Shown: one piece after another, positions 22,567 through 30,776 of the stretch
Layout of the letters: each line of letters begins with the position of its first letter
Position numbering within the stretch: position 1 is the stretch's first letter
Origin: a virus
Direction: 5' to 3' (one strand)
Length of the DNA stretch: 64,000 bases
IMG/VR virus record: IMGVR_UViG_3300021962_000030
Coordinates: 1-64,000 of that record
The notes under the pieces: model-generated
Databases searched by the model: none
What the model was told of the DNA's origin: nothing
Seen by the model: only the letters and a program-made list of their open reading frames with translations
Made by a program: the position numbers and the translations under genes

Positions 22567-23571
22567 TCAAGAACCGTAACTAAATTCCCTCCGAGCAACC
22601 TCATCAAGTTTTTCCATCACTTCTGGAGTGAAATAGATCTCAGGATCTTTCAGGATTGACTTTGCATAAACCTTTTTGCCGTCAAACTCATAACGACCCG
22701 CTACATTCTTCCAGAGTCCACCAAGTTCACCAAGTTCCAAAAGACCATAAAAACGATCAAGGCCGCGCTCATCATAATACAAACGGACTTCAACATCCTT
22801 ATTCTCCTTACTTAAACGCGACTTATGAGTTTTTGCCTTGATAATATTTCCAACGACTTCTGTTCCGTCTTTTTCTTTTTTCTTTGTGAGATAGATGATC
22901 GTGGAAGCAGCATACTTAAGACCACTACCTCCACCCATCTCTTTTGTAGGAACGTAGGCACCGATAACATCATATGTGTGATTAGTAACCAGCATTGGAA
23001 TGTTTGCTTGACCCAGTTTTAGGGTCAGCATCCGGAATGCACCTTTAATCAGTTGAGATTTTGTCATGTCGCGAACTTGTTTGTCGTTCAGCGCGTCTGT
23101 GATCTCCTTCTCTGTTGAGAGCATACCTAAAGAGTCTAGCACGAACATGCAGGGTTGTCTATCGTCTTCTGGTTTCTTAAGATAGAGGTCTACTGCCTTA
23201 AGTGCTTTACTTCGAAATTCTTCTACTGTGACAACATTAACCACGACAAGACGTGATGTATCGACGCCGCGACTTGTAAGTAATGACTTGGTGATAGCAG
23301 CCTCAGTATCAAAATATAAACAGTATCCAGTAGGATTAGTATCAAGAAAATTCTTAACCACGGCAAGAGAAAAGAAAGTTTTTCCCGTAGAAGACTCACC
23401 CGCAATTGCTGTGATTTTATTAGCAGATACACCACCAAAAACACTCCCACTAACAAGAGCGTTAAATATGTACGAACCTGTGTCAACATAATTTTCAGTC
23501 TCATCAATTTCAGATGCCAATTTGGTGTAATCATCACCAATTTCTTTAACAATATCCTTAAGAAAGTCCAT
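22567..23571 (-). CDS. uvsX: RecA-like recombinase UvsX
   Basis: Strand-exchange protein for recombination-dependent replication and repair. Walker A AGESSTGKT (about residue 58), MFVLDSLGML as Walker B, and the VTNHTYDVIGAY and GGGSGLKYAAS segments typical of phage UvsX. I start at MDFLKDIVKEIG (334 residues); a longer frame upstream overlaps a separate 57-residue gene. Works with UvsY encoded at 46453-46896. Confidence 0.95.
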   Translation of the reverse strand: MDFLKDIVKEIGDDYTKLASEIDETENYVDTGSYIFNALVSGSVFGGVSANKITAIAGESSTGKTFFSLAVVKNFLDTNPTGYCLYFDTEAAITKSLLTSRGVDTSRLVVVNVVTVEEFRSKALKAVDLYLKKPEDDRQPCMFVLDSLGMLSTEKEITDALNDKQVRDMTKSQLIKGAFRMLTLKLGQANIPMLVTNHTYDVIGAYVPTKEMGGGSGLKYAASTIIYLTKKKEKDGTEVVGNIIKAKTHKSRLSKENKDVEVRLYYDERGLDRFYGLLELGELGGLWKNVAGRYEFDGKKVYAKSILKDPEIYFTPEVMEKLDEVARREFSYGS

Positions 23572-23731
23572 ACGTGCGCTCCGCTTCACTGACAATAACT
23601 GCGTCTCTATCTTCCAATTCTTTTTTATATGCCGGAACTTCTTCTGGCTTATGATATCCAATAAAAATAACTTGTGGATATTTTTTATAATAAAATTGTA
23701 TCTCTATAAGAGGTTCGTGTTTGTGTTTCAT
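23558..23731 (-). CDS. 57-residue protein between gp43 and uvsX
   Basis: Starts MKHKHEPLIEIQFYYKKYP and ends ERTYGLS. Its ATG overlaps the gp43 stop as TAATG and its own stop lies 14 bases inside uvsX, so all three are coupled. A beta-alpha pattern (IEIQFYY, QVIFIGYH, AYKKELEDRDAVIVSEAE) is plausible for a small folded domain. No family name known to me. Placement in the core replication operon argues it is real. Confidence 0.75.
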   Translation of the reverse strand: MKHKHEPLIEIQFYYKKYPQVIFIGYHKPEEVPAYKKELEDRDAVIVSEAERTYGLS

Positions 23732-26226
23732 TATAGGAAAAATGATTCCAGATTTGTGCTTTTTTCAACTCTCCACCCAATAGCATCCAAGATAATCCTA
23801 AGTGGTTCCAGGAAAGACTTCTCAAATTGTAAGTTGTAATCAACATACATGTCAAGTCCAAATTCCTTTGGAAGAGTCTGAATGAATGAAATAACATTCT
23901 CATGAATTGGATTTGGTTTTTTCAAGTAACAAAACTTGATTTTTTCACCATTTTGTATAGGTGAATATTTATTGGAAACTCCTTTATCATTCACATAATG
24001 ATTATATAAAAGAGCACCTCTAACATGAATTGGAGTTCCTTTAGCATAAATGTTGCTATAAGAACGGTACTTGTTCACATCAGAAACTGAACGTGGGAAA
24101 GCAATCTCTTCTGCTGGAAGTTTTTTAAAGTCAGAACGACACTTATCAATATAATTGATTACATCATCCTCAGTACCTTCAACCATCATCCTAAGAGCAT
24201 CCTTAATCATTTGTCTGCAAGGTGCTGGTGTTGAAGACTTAATTGCCTCCAATCCCATAATCTTCAGTTTAGACTTTTCGTAGCGAACACCTTCACTATC
24301 CCACACGTTAAGAATGTAACGCTTCTTGGCAGTCCAGATTCCACGATCCGCAATATTCTCACGTTTCATGAACATCTTCTGGTCATACGCATTCACGTAT
24401 TCGGCCAGTTCTTTGTAAGAACCCTCAATATACTTCTCAAATTCCAACGTACAGACCTTATCAAGGAACGAAACAACGCCCTCAGTAGTTTTCTCTCTTC
24501 CGGCGAATATAGTCTCAACAAAAGGACCCATATTAAGATAGATGGAATCAGTATCTGAAGCAATAACATAATCAACTCCTTCGGTCTTAAGAATCTTATT
24601 CAAGTATGTATTCATTCGATTTTCGATCCAGCGGATAGATACTTGCCCAGAAAGTGTAATTGCTTCTGCATTCGCGAGTTTGTAATATCGAAAATACTGA
24701 TTACCGATAGCACCATAAGCAGAGTTGAGCTGAATCTTACGAGCCATCTGGATATTGTTACACCGTGCAATTTCCTTCTCAAGGGATTTTGTGGGAGTTT
24801 TTTCATACTCTCGTTTCGCTGCAAGCATTTTCTTTTTATAGATCGTTCTCTCCTTATAGATCTTCTCCATCAATTCTGGAAGAAATCCACGCTTTGTAGT
24901 GTCAAACAGAGCGCCATTTGCGCAAACTGTTCTCCCATCAAGATCAGAAAGATCTACTTCCTTATTCAAGATTTTTGAAACAGATACTTGCGGATGACGT
25001 TCATCAAGCAAAGTCTCAGGACTAATGTTATATTGCATGATCAAGTGTGGATATAGAGAGTTAAGGTCAAAACTCACCACCCAATCATAGACGCCCGGTT
25101 TTGGTTCCTTTACATATGCTCCTGCATATTTTTCATTCTTAGCGGTTCTCTCCTTAGGTGGAATTACAATATTCCTCTTCTTCAAGTAATTGAAGATAAT
25201 ATTGTCCCACATGCGAACCTGATAGAACACATCCACAAAGTTCACCTTTGCGTCAAATGCCATAGTAATGGCGAGTTCAATCAACTTCATCTTGTCTTCC
25301 AATCGGTCAACAAGTTCCACGTCAACGATGTTATATTCTACAAATTTCTGCCAGTCGTTTGTATAGAAATCTTTGAACGTCTCATACTCAGAGTGGTCCA
25401 ATTTCTTCTGACCAAGTTCGACAAAGGCAATATGATCCAATCGATAAGATTCTTGTGCCTTGTATGTAAACTTCTTATAAAGATCCAGATAGTCAAGTTG
25501 TGTCAATCCACCCACATCATAAACGATGTGCTCACGACCAGTTAAGACAATTTTGCCTTCAGTCACCAATCCCCAAGGAGAAAATCTACGAGCAAGTTTC
25601 TCACCAAGAACCTTATACAAGCGACCACAGATATATGGAACGTCATATAGTTGAACATTCCACCCGGTAATAACTTCAGGCAGATGTTCCATCCAATATT
25701 CCATAAACCTACTGAGAAGTTTATGTTCTGTATCACACTCAACGTATGTCAGGTTCTTTCTGTCATGCTTGAAAGGTTTCCTGCCCCAAGTCATCAGTTT
25801 CTTGGTGGCATAATCCTGAAGTGTGATTGTAAGAATTTCTTCTGAGCATGATGCCGTATCCGGGAATCCGTGCTCAGATGCAACCTCAATATCAATTGTG
25901 GTCAGTTTAATCTTGTTGATGTCAAACTTAATCTCATCCTCAGGATACTTATCACTAATGTACTGACACACATAGCGATCATTTCCATGGACTTTAAATC
26001 CTTCAACATTTTCATATCTGGAAAAGAAGTCCCTACAATCGCGCACAAGACCGGGTTGAACCTCTTCAACATACTCACCCTCTAGTGTCTGATATTTTGT
26101 TTTCTTCTTGGAAGGCACGTAAAGGGAAGGATAATACTCCTCCTTAAACATTACGTGCTTTCCATCTTCATATCCACGAATCAGGAATTGATTCCCAATC
26201 ATCTGTACATTTGTGTAGAAGCGCAT
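23731..26226 (-). CDS. 43: DNA polymerase, family B (T4 gp43)
   Basis: 831 residues. 3'-5' exonuclease motif I TTIDIEVASE, exo II GWNVQLYDVPY, exo III EYNIVDVELVD. Polymerase motif A DLNSLYPH, motif B KIQLNSAYGAIGN and motif C ASDTDSIY. It replicates the phage genome with clamp gp45 and loader gp44/62. Shorter than T4 gp43 (898), as in cyanophages. TAATG overlap with the following small gene. Confidence 0.98.
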   Translation of the reverse strand: MRFYTNVQMIGNQFLIRGYEDGKHVMFKEEYYPSLYVPSKKKTKYQTLEGEYVEEVQPGLVRDCRDFFSRYENVEGFKVHGNDRYVCQYISDKYPEDEIKFDINKIKLTTIDIEVASEHGFPDTASCSEEILTITLQDYATKKLMTWGRKPFKHDRKNLTYVECDTEHKLLSRFMEYWMEHLPEVITGWNVQLYDVPYICGRLYKVLGEKLARRFSPWGLVTEGKIVLTGREHIVYDVGGLTQLDYLDLYKKFTYKAQESYRLDHIAFVELGQKKLDHSEYETFKDFYTNDWQKFVEYNIVDVELVDRLEDKMKLIELAITMAFDAKVNFVDVFYQVRMWDNIIFNYLKKRNIVIPPKERTAKNEKYAGAYVKEPKPGVYDWVVSFDLNSLYPHLIMQYNISPETLLDERHPQVSVSKILNKEVDLSDLDGRTVCANGALFDTTKRGFLPELMEKIYKERTIYKKKMLAAKREYEKTPTKSLEKEIARCNNIQMARKIQLNSAYGAIGNQYFRYYKLANAEAITLSGQVSIRWIENRMNTYLNKILKTEGVDYVIASDTDSIYLNMGPFVETIFAGREKTTEGVVSFLDKVCTLEFEKYIEGSYKELAEYVNAYDQKMFMKRENIADRGIWTAKKRYILNVWDSEGVRYEKSKLKIMGLEAIKSSTPAPCRQMIKDALRMMVEGTEDDVINYIDKCRSDFKKLPAEEIAFPRSVSDVNKYRSYSNIYAKGTPIHVRGALLYNHYVNDKGVSNKYSPIQNGEKIKFCYLKKPNPIHENVISFIQTLPKEFGLDMYVDYNLQFEKSFLEPLRIILDAIGWRVEKSTNLESFFL

Positions 26227-26242
26227 TATATAAATCTAAAAT

Positions 26243-26470
26243 TCAAGAGTGATCGTTCTGATAGTGAGAGGATGTTACGATGTCATCATAAGCGGTTGGT
26301 AGATTGCCGCAACTACCTTGTCTCGCCTTCATTCTATTCAGTTTATCAATACCTAGAAGGATTGCTTCATCATCGGTAATGATTGAAGAGAGTTGCCTCT
26401 TCTCATTTGTTGAGCGTGGTTGGCGCAACTCACATTTATGGTAAGATTCTTTTCGATACGTTCTGCTCAT
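26243..26470 (-). CDS. Small basic protein upstream of gp43
   Basis: 75 residues from MSRTYRKESYHKCELRQPR. Its ATG overlaps the previous stop as ATGA. The N-terminus is strongly basic (possible nucleic acid contact), the middle helical (DDEAILLGIDKLNRMKARQ). No known function; translation is coupled to the Sm-like gene before it. Confidence 0.72.
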   Translation of the reverse strand: MSRTYRKESYHKCELRQPRSTNEKRQLSSIITDDEAILLGIDKLNRMKARQGSCGNLPTAYDDIVTSSHYQNDHS

Positions 26471-26691
26471 TTTACTAGGCTCCAATACTTTTCTTCAATA
26501 ACTCCCTTCGGTTTAACCAGAGTTAGAATTTTATCGGATGAAATCATATACGAATTCTCATTCGTATATTCCATTAACCAAGGCTCCAAAGTGATATTAT
26601 TTGAATCAACCTTGAGAACAAATGGTTCAACTAATTTGCAGTTTGGATCTCCAATTTCTGCATATACTTCTTCAATCTGAGAGACCAACAC
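26467..26691 (-). CDS. Sm/Hfq-like beta-barrel protein (copy 2)
   Basis: About 74 residues if started at the GTG (26691) four bases after GGGAG; a TTG one codon later is equally possible. VSQIEEVYAEIGDPNCKLVEPFVL and YMISSDKILTLVKP form the strand pattern of a small Sm-like barrel, similar to the genes at 26672, 30057 and 44369. It overlaps its upstream neighbour by 20 bases. RNA or protein binding is inferred from fold resemblance only. Confidence 0.65.
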   Translation of the reverse strand: MLVSQIEEVYAEIGDPNCKLVEPFVLKVDSNNITLEPWLMEYTNENSYMISSDKILTLVKPKGVIEEKYWSLVK

Positions 26692-27019
26692 TAAGCTCCC
26701 GGTCAAGATCAGAACTCTCAGCAACTTCCCCTCTTCCATCTAAAACCTCATTCAGATACATGTTCTTCAAACTTTCTACGGGTTCAACCACCGTAACTAC
26801 CCAATCTGTAATAATCGGGACTACTTTATCTGCCGACAAACTAGGCCAACTACACAGGGTCAGATTAATTTTGTCGGGGGCATTATCAGTTGGCGGAGCA
26901 ATAAGAACTTCACATGGATGCTCAAGAATATAAGTCACCACACGATCATCCACATACCCCTCCTTAATATCGGAGATGACATGCTCACCCGATTTCAAAA
27001 TTGCAAGTTTAACGCTCAT
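26672..27019 (-). CDS. Sm-like protein (copy 1)
   Basis: 115 residues. VKLAILKSGEHVISDIKEGYVDD opens a barrel-like pattern (KSGEHVI is comparable to MSSGEDVL in 30057-30350), followed by CEVLIAPP and VITDWVVTVVEP. The acidic tail (EVAESSDLDRELS) is extra. GGAGG Shine-Dalgarno precedes its ATG, and the sigma-70 promoter at 27042-27070 starts the operon that continues into gp43, uvsX and gp41. Confidence 0.7.
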   Translation of the reverse strand: MSVKLAILKSGEHVISDIKEGYVDDRVVTYILEHPCEVLIAPPTDNAPDKINLTLCSWPSLSADKVVPIITDWVVTVVEPVESLKNMYLNEVLDGRGEVAESSDLDRELSVGLSD

Positions 27020-27041
27020 TCAACCTCCTATACACACATCT

Positions 27042-27070
27042 ATCATAGCACGGAATTACCTGAGAGACAA
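27042..27070 (-). promoter_or_regulatory. Sigma-70-type promoter for the gp43 operon
   Basis: Minus strand TTGTCT (27065-27070), 17 bp, TATGAT (27042-27047) with an extended -10 TGC before it. It reads into the Sm-like genes and gp43. Confidence 0.6.
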
Positions 27071-27766
27071 GCTGTTGACCTTAAGATTTCTTAAATGCTC
27101 ACTCATCTTATCAAGATATCCGCGATTACGCAACTCCTTGAACACCAGATTTTCTACAGCAAATTCACCTCCCTTCTGAATCGAAGATGATCTCATGTTT
27201 CTAAACTTTTCCTTAAGTTTCATGAATGCATCACGATCATCTGCACGATTATTAATCAAGAAATCAATCTTTTCCATATAATGCTTAACCTTACTAGCAA
27301 TACACGGATCTGAAAGATTGACTTGTTTATGAACTGGTTTGCGGATCCACTTACTTTTTTGTAGGGAAAAAATTCCCTGATCTGATGGGAAAGGTTCTCT
27401 AATGTCTTGAGCATACAATTCTACATCATGTCCATATATTTTAATGTCATGAGTTAATGCCCACAGTTGCTTCTTATCTTTCAAGTAGTCATCAATTAAA
27501 TCTGGGCAATTAGCAATCTCTCTCTTGTCAACCAGTAGATGCAAATCCAAATCAGAATATTTTGTATAGTTGTAATTTGCATTTCCACCAACCAGAGTAA
27601 TATCCTTAATTGCAGAATTTGGAATATTAGCAAATTCTGCCCACTCACCAGCGATACGCAAAAGTGCTTCTCTAACATCAACTTTAATATTATCATCATC
27701 CCAGACTTTAGGATTTAGTCGGTCATGATAGCGTAAGGTTAATTGTAATTCTTTAAATGTTTTCAT
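27056..27766 (-). CDS. Polymerase-beta-type minimal nucleotidyltransferase
   Basis: 236 residues. LVGGNANYNYTKYSDLDLHL (about residues 58-77) is the GG/S...DxD active-site pattern, and HDVELY supplies a third carboxylate. The N-terminus MKTFKELQL resembles the capsid-targeting start of other genes here, but has no (L/I)xE site. Such enzymes add nucleotides to RNA, proteins or antibiotics; the target is unknown. It lies between hsp20 and the Sm-like genes, in the replication block rather than behind a late promoter. The C-terminal half is helical and basic. Confidence 0.8.
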   Translation of the reverse strand: MKTFKELQLTLRYHDRLNPKVWDDDNIKVDVREALLRIAGEWAEFANIPNSAIKDITLVGGNANYNYTKYSDLDLHLLVDKREIANCPDLIDDYLKDKKQLWALTHDIKIYGHDVELYAQDIREPFPSDQGIFSLQKSKWIRKPVHKQVNLSDPCIASKVKHYMEKIDFLINNRADDRDAFMKLKEKFRNMRSSSIQKGGEFAVENLVFKELRNRGYLDKMSEHLRNLKVNSLSLR

Positions 27767-27852
27767 CTTAGAGAAACCCAGAAAAAGAGGAAGATTCCTT
27801 GATATGTGCCAAAGAATCTTCCGCGCCGACGATATTCAATACTATTTAGAAT

Positions 27853-28287
27853 TTACAAATAATCCCGTCTCTTATGAGTCTCCGGCACAATTTTTCCAAG
27901 AACAATACTCAATAGACCATCCTCAAATTCAACTGATCTAACTTCCGTATCATCTGAGAGAGTCCATGCTCGGGTGAAAGATCGTTGAGCCAGTCCTTTG
28001 TGGACATACTCCGTTTCCGTTTCTTTGTCTTCCTTTTGTCCCTCAACGAATAATTTTCCGTCCTGTGTGTATACAAAGACCTCTTTTTTCTTAAATCCCG
28101 CGAGGGCGATCTCCAATCTCGATTCGACATTGCTTACACTTACTAGATTATAGGGTGGATAATTTGAAGTTGTTTCATGTAGGTTGAATAACCTATTAAA
28201 ATATTCATCCATTCCAATACTATTGCGCGTGATTCTATCCATCAACGCAGGCAAATCGGCCGCAGTATAGCGTGAGAGGTTTGTCAT
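27853..28287 (-). CDS. hsp20: Small heat-shock protein Hsp20
   Basis: 144 residues with an alpha-crystallin domain: YPPYNLVSVSNVESRLEIALAGF, KLFVEGQ and GLAQRSFTRAWTLSDDTEV (residues about 43-125). ATP-independent chaperone, near universal in cyanomyoviruses. It has its own extended -10 promoter (28349-28354) after a terminator. Confidence 0.95.
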   Translation of the reverse strand: MTNLSRYTAADLPALMDRITRNSIGMDEYFNRLFNLHETTSNYPPYNLVSVSNVESRLEIALAGFKKKEVFVYTQDGKLFVEGQKEDKETETEYVHKGLAQRSFTRAWTLSDDTEVRSVEFEDGLLSIVLGKIVPETHKRRDYL

Positions 28288-28348
28288 TATAGTAGCTCCT
28301 TAAATAAGCGAGTTTGTGTTTTGTGGACCCTTTCGGCATCCACTATTA

Positions 28349-28354
28349 ATTATA
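28349..28354 (-). promoter_or_regulatory. Extended -10 promoter for hsp20
   Basis: Minus strand TGTTATAAT (TGn extension plus perfect TATAAT), 61 bp before the ATG. No good -35 is visible 17 bp upstream, where the terminator lies. Confidence 0.55.
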
Positions 28355-28365
28355 ACACATAGCAT

Positions 28366-28390
28366 AAAAAATGGGGGTCGTAAACCCCCA
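28366..28390 (-). terminator. Rho-independent terminator after regA
   Basis: Minus strand TGGGGGT/ACCCCCA stem followed by six T. Confidence 0.8.
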
Positions 28391-28417
28391 CCAAAAAGTT
28401 TGGTTAACCGAAATATA

Positions 28418-28843
28418 TCATTCGGCAGACCTATTTCTTTTTCCAATATTATATTTCTGCTCCAAAATCCACTCACCTTTATCGCGGTAAGGAAGAACTT
28501 TGATTTGATTCAAAGGTGCAATATCAAACACCTGATCAGGATTTACAATTGTAACCAAATCCCAATCGGCAAGAAGTTGTGTAATTCTATTTCTTCTCTG
28601 AATGTCATTAATCGTAAGGTTTGCATGTTTGCCATCAAGAGCAAACAATTCCTTGAAATGAACAAGATAATATCTTCCCTGCTTATGCAGAATGTGGCAG
28701 GATTGATAGAGTTTCTTCTCTTTCCGGGAAGCAACTCCAATTCTTGTCAGGGTCTCCCGGACCTTAAGAAAATCATCTGGTTCATTTAAAAGAACCTCAA
28801 CCATCATAGATGGGTTCCATTCCACAACTGGTTCAATAGTCAT
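28418..28843 (-). CDS. regA: Translational repressor RegA
   Basis: 141 residues. The match to T4 RegA is clear: EPDDFLKVRETLTRIGVA, LYQSCHILHKQGRYYLVHFKE and DWDLVTIV. RegA binds the start regions of early phage mRNAs and blocks their translation. It has about 13 extra N-terminal residues compared with T4; MVEVLLNEP would be the T4-like start. Its ATG overlaps the gp62 stop (ATGA), keeping the T4 order gp44-gp62-regA apart from the inserted genes. Confidence 0.95.
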   Translation of the reverse strand: MTIEPVVEWNPSMMVEVLLNEPDDFLKVRETLTRIGVASRKEKKLYQSCHILHKQGRYYLVHFKELFALDGKHANLTINDIQRRNRITQLLADWDLVTIVNPDQVFDIAPLNQIKVLPYRDKGEWILEQKYNIGKRNRSAE

Positions 28844-29220
28844 TTTGCACCGCCAATATCAAGTTTACGTTTAATAAGTGTAATTTGTTGACTAGTTAAG
28901 ATTTTTAGTGCTTGTTGTGCTTTCTGTGTACTATATCCATAGTAAGTTTTGACACATTCAAGATCATCAACTTTTTCTTTCCTAATCCAAGGAGAATAGC
29001 GTTTCCTTTTTCTCAAAGTATTTATAAGAAAATCATATTGCATCTTCTTTGGCAGAAAATGATACACATTCATCTCATTTGCAAAAAGCAAACTATCAAT
29101 CTGCCCACTTAAACAACGGTTAATAATATACGGTGCATATTCCTTCTCAAGTGAAGGATCCTCATCAATCAGATTCTCTTTAGTTTGATTGATTGAGTTC
29201 AACCAGTCCTTCAATTCCAT
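28840..29220 (-). CDS. 62: Clamp-loader small subunit (T4 gp62)
   Basis: 126 residues from MELKDWLNSINQTK. YAPYIINRCLSG, NEMNVYHFLPKKMQYDFLINTLRKRKRYSPW are characteristic of gp62. With gp44 it loads the gp45 clamp. It overlaps the end of the Dam gene by 41 bases, which suggests Dam was inserted or extended next to an existing gene. Confidence 0.92.
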   Translation of the reverse strand: MELKDWLNSINQTKENLIDEDPSLEKEYAPYIINRCLSGQIDSLLFANEMNVYHFLPKKMQYDFLINTLRKRKRYSPWIRKEKVDDLECVKTYYGYSTQKAQQALKILTSQQITLIKRKLDIGGAK

Positions 29221-30052
29221 AATTAAATAGTAGCAATTCTTTACGTTTCTTTTGATCTCGCATATATTCACCAACTGAACGCATGGTGTAAGTTAGATCA
29301 AACTCGGCGGCATTCCAGTTCTCAAAGCGACTCTTTACCAACTGATCAGAATTATAACTGATTAATTGATGCATATTACAAGAATCGCAATCAACAGCAA
29401 ACCTATCGTGATCAAATCCTTTGTGCATTGATCCTTTACGCCCATAGAGGTTGTCCTTAATATCATAAGGAGGATCAAGATAAACAAAAGCACTCTCATC
29501 CCCACCCAACAAATAGTCGTAAGAATAGTTAGTGATCTTCCACCTAGAAATCAGTTCAGAATATTCGGGGAGTCTCTCTATTCCGCGCAAAGAGAAGTTG
29601 GAGTTGCTCGCTTGGGCAGAAAAGGATGAGGACTCTGTGAGACCAGAAAAAGAGCACTTGTTAACAACATAAAAAGCAACGGCACGATCAAAGGATGATA
29701 CTTCTGGTTCATTAATTTTCTCCTTAGAGATTGTGAAAAGTTGCCTTGCCTTATCTGGTGTATCACAAACTGCCTTTAGATCTGCCAGGGCAGTTGACAT
29801 TTCACTCCCAAACATTTGGAGCTGTTGCCAAAAGTTTACCAGCGGTTCATACAAATCATTCACCCAGATATTCAAATCTGGATATTTCTTGGTGATATGA
29901 ATTGCAACACTTCCACCACCAATAAATGGTTCACGAAACTCTCTATACTCACTAAGATCTGGAAAATATGCGTCCATCTTATTAACCGCCCTACTCTTGC
30001 CGCCAGGGTATCGGAGAGGTGTTTTTAGCGATTTTTGAGTGAGAATTGTCAT
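29180..30052 (-). CDS. dam: DNA adenine-N6 methyltransferase (Dam, D12 class)
   Basis: 290 residues. LRYPGGKSR (N-terminal motif X), FREPFIGGGSV (motif I, AdoMet binding), YLDPPYD (motif IV catalytic DPPY) are in D12-class order. It methylates adenine in a short site, often GATC; specificity cannot be read. It lies between gp44 and gp62, which are adjacent in T4. It may protect phage DNA from restriction or regulate it. Confidence 0.93.
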   Translation of the reverse strand: MTILTQKSLKTPLRYPGGKSRAVNKMDAYFPDLSEYREFREPFIGGGSVAIHITKKYPDLNIWVNDLYEPLVNFWQQLQMFGSEMSTALADLKAVCDTPDKARQLFTISKEKINEPEVSSFDRAVAFYVVNKCSFSGLTESSSFSAQASNSNFSLRGIERLPEYSELISRWKITNYSYDYLLGGDESAFVYLDPPYDIKDNLYGRKGSMHKGFDHDRFAVDCDSCNMHQLISYNSDQLVKSRFENWNAAEFDLTYTMRSVGEYMRDQKKRKELLLFNYGIEGLVELNQSN

Positions 30053-30056
30053 AATA

Positions 30057-30350
30057 TCAGGTAATCAGTTTCTTGGACGGTTTAACAATCGGGGATGGAT
30101 TGAAGAACCTATCATAGTATTCTAACACACCCTCTTCAGGGTCTGCAACATAAACAACGAAGCGACGATCAACCACAAGTTCTTTCTGCTTCTGACTCAG
30201 AATTGGAGACCAAGGAGCAAATCCAAGTTGACCATTTCCTGCAGGAACCGCGACCAGAGCATTATGAATCGCAAGTGAATTACCCCGATCTTCCAAAAGT
30301 TCTGCAAGGACATCCTCACCAGAGGACATACGAATCAATTTAACATTCAT
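30057..30350 (-). CDS. Sm/Hfq-like protein (copy 3)
   Basis: 97 residues from MNVKLIRMSSGEDVLAELLED. The first strands fit an Sm barrel (KLIRMSSGEDVLAEL, SLAIHNALVAV), then APWSPILSQ and FVVYVADPEEGVLEYY. Relatives of this type recur in cyanophages. It lies between a small membrane protein and Dam in the gp44 transcript. RNA binding is a guess from fold. Confidence 0.68.
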   Translation of the reverse strand: MNVKLIRMSSGEDVLAELLEDRGNSLAIHNALVAVPAGNGQLGFAPWSPILSQKQKELVVDRRFVVYVADPEEGVLEYYDRFFNPSPIVKPSKKLIT

Positions 30351-30352
30351 TT

Positions 30353-30541
30353 TCAAATACCTCTAAAATTTGCATTACGAACATAGTTGGTAAATTCTTC
30401 TGCCATCATACGATATCCAGAACCAACATAAATCTGACCAGATACTACCGCTACTGCGCAGATGCCCCAGAAGATGTAATACCACTTCGACTTAACTTGA
30501 TACTTTCTCAAATATTCAAGTTCATTCTGCTTCTTTCCCAT
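30353..30541 (-). CDS. Small membrane protein
   Basis: 62 residues. A hydrophilic basic N-terminus (GKKQNELEYLRKYQVKSKW), one membrane helix (about residues 20-38, WYYIFWGICAVAVVSGQIYVG) and a polar C-terminal tail. Probably N-in. No family recognised. Confidence 0.7.
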   Translation of the reverse strand: MGKKQNELEYLRKYQVKSKWYYIFWGICAVAVVSGQIYVGSGYRMMAEEFTNYVRNANFRGI

Positions 30542-30547
30542 AATAAA

Positions 30548-30769
30548 TTAAATGCTTGTGGGACACTTCGTTAGGACGGTTGCAACAGCAGCTGCTTGCA
30601 ATCCGGGACTTTTTTCAACAACCCGATTAACTTCTTTTGCACCATATTTATCGGCAGCTTTGCCATAAGCAATCAACACTGCTTTCACAGTATCAACCCC
30701 ACGGGCGCGGGAAGAACAGAAGTCTCCAGACATGAATTGTAAAAGTGTCAATAATGTTAAAGTTGCCAT
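30548..30769 (-). CDS. Small protein with hydrophobic N-terminus
   Basis: 73 residues. A short hydrophobic start (MATLTLLTLLQFMSG) could be a weak signal peptide. The remainder is helical (GVDTVKAVLIAYGKAADKYGAKEVNRVVEK) and ends with a Cys (LTKCPTSI), with a second at residue 18. A disulfide after export is possible. Function unknown. Confidence 0.65.
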   Translation of the reverse strand: MATLTLLTLLQFMSGDFCSSRARGVDTVKAVLIAYGKAADKYGAKEVNRVVEKSPGLQAAAVATVLTKCPTSI

Positions 30770-30776
30770 AATAACC

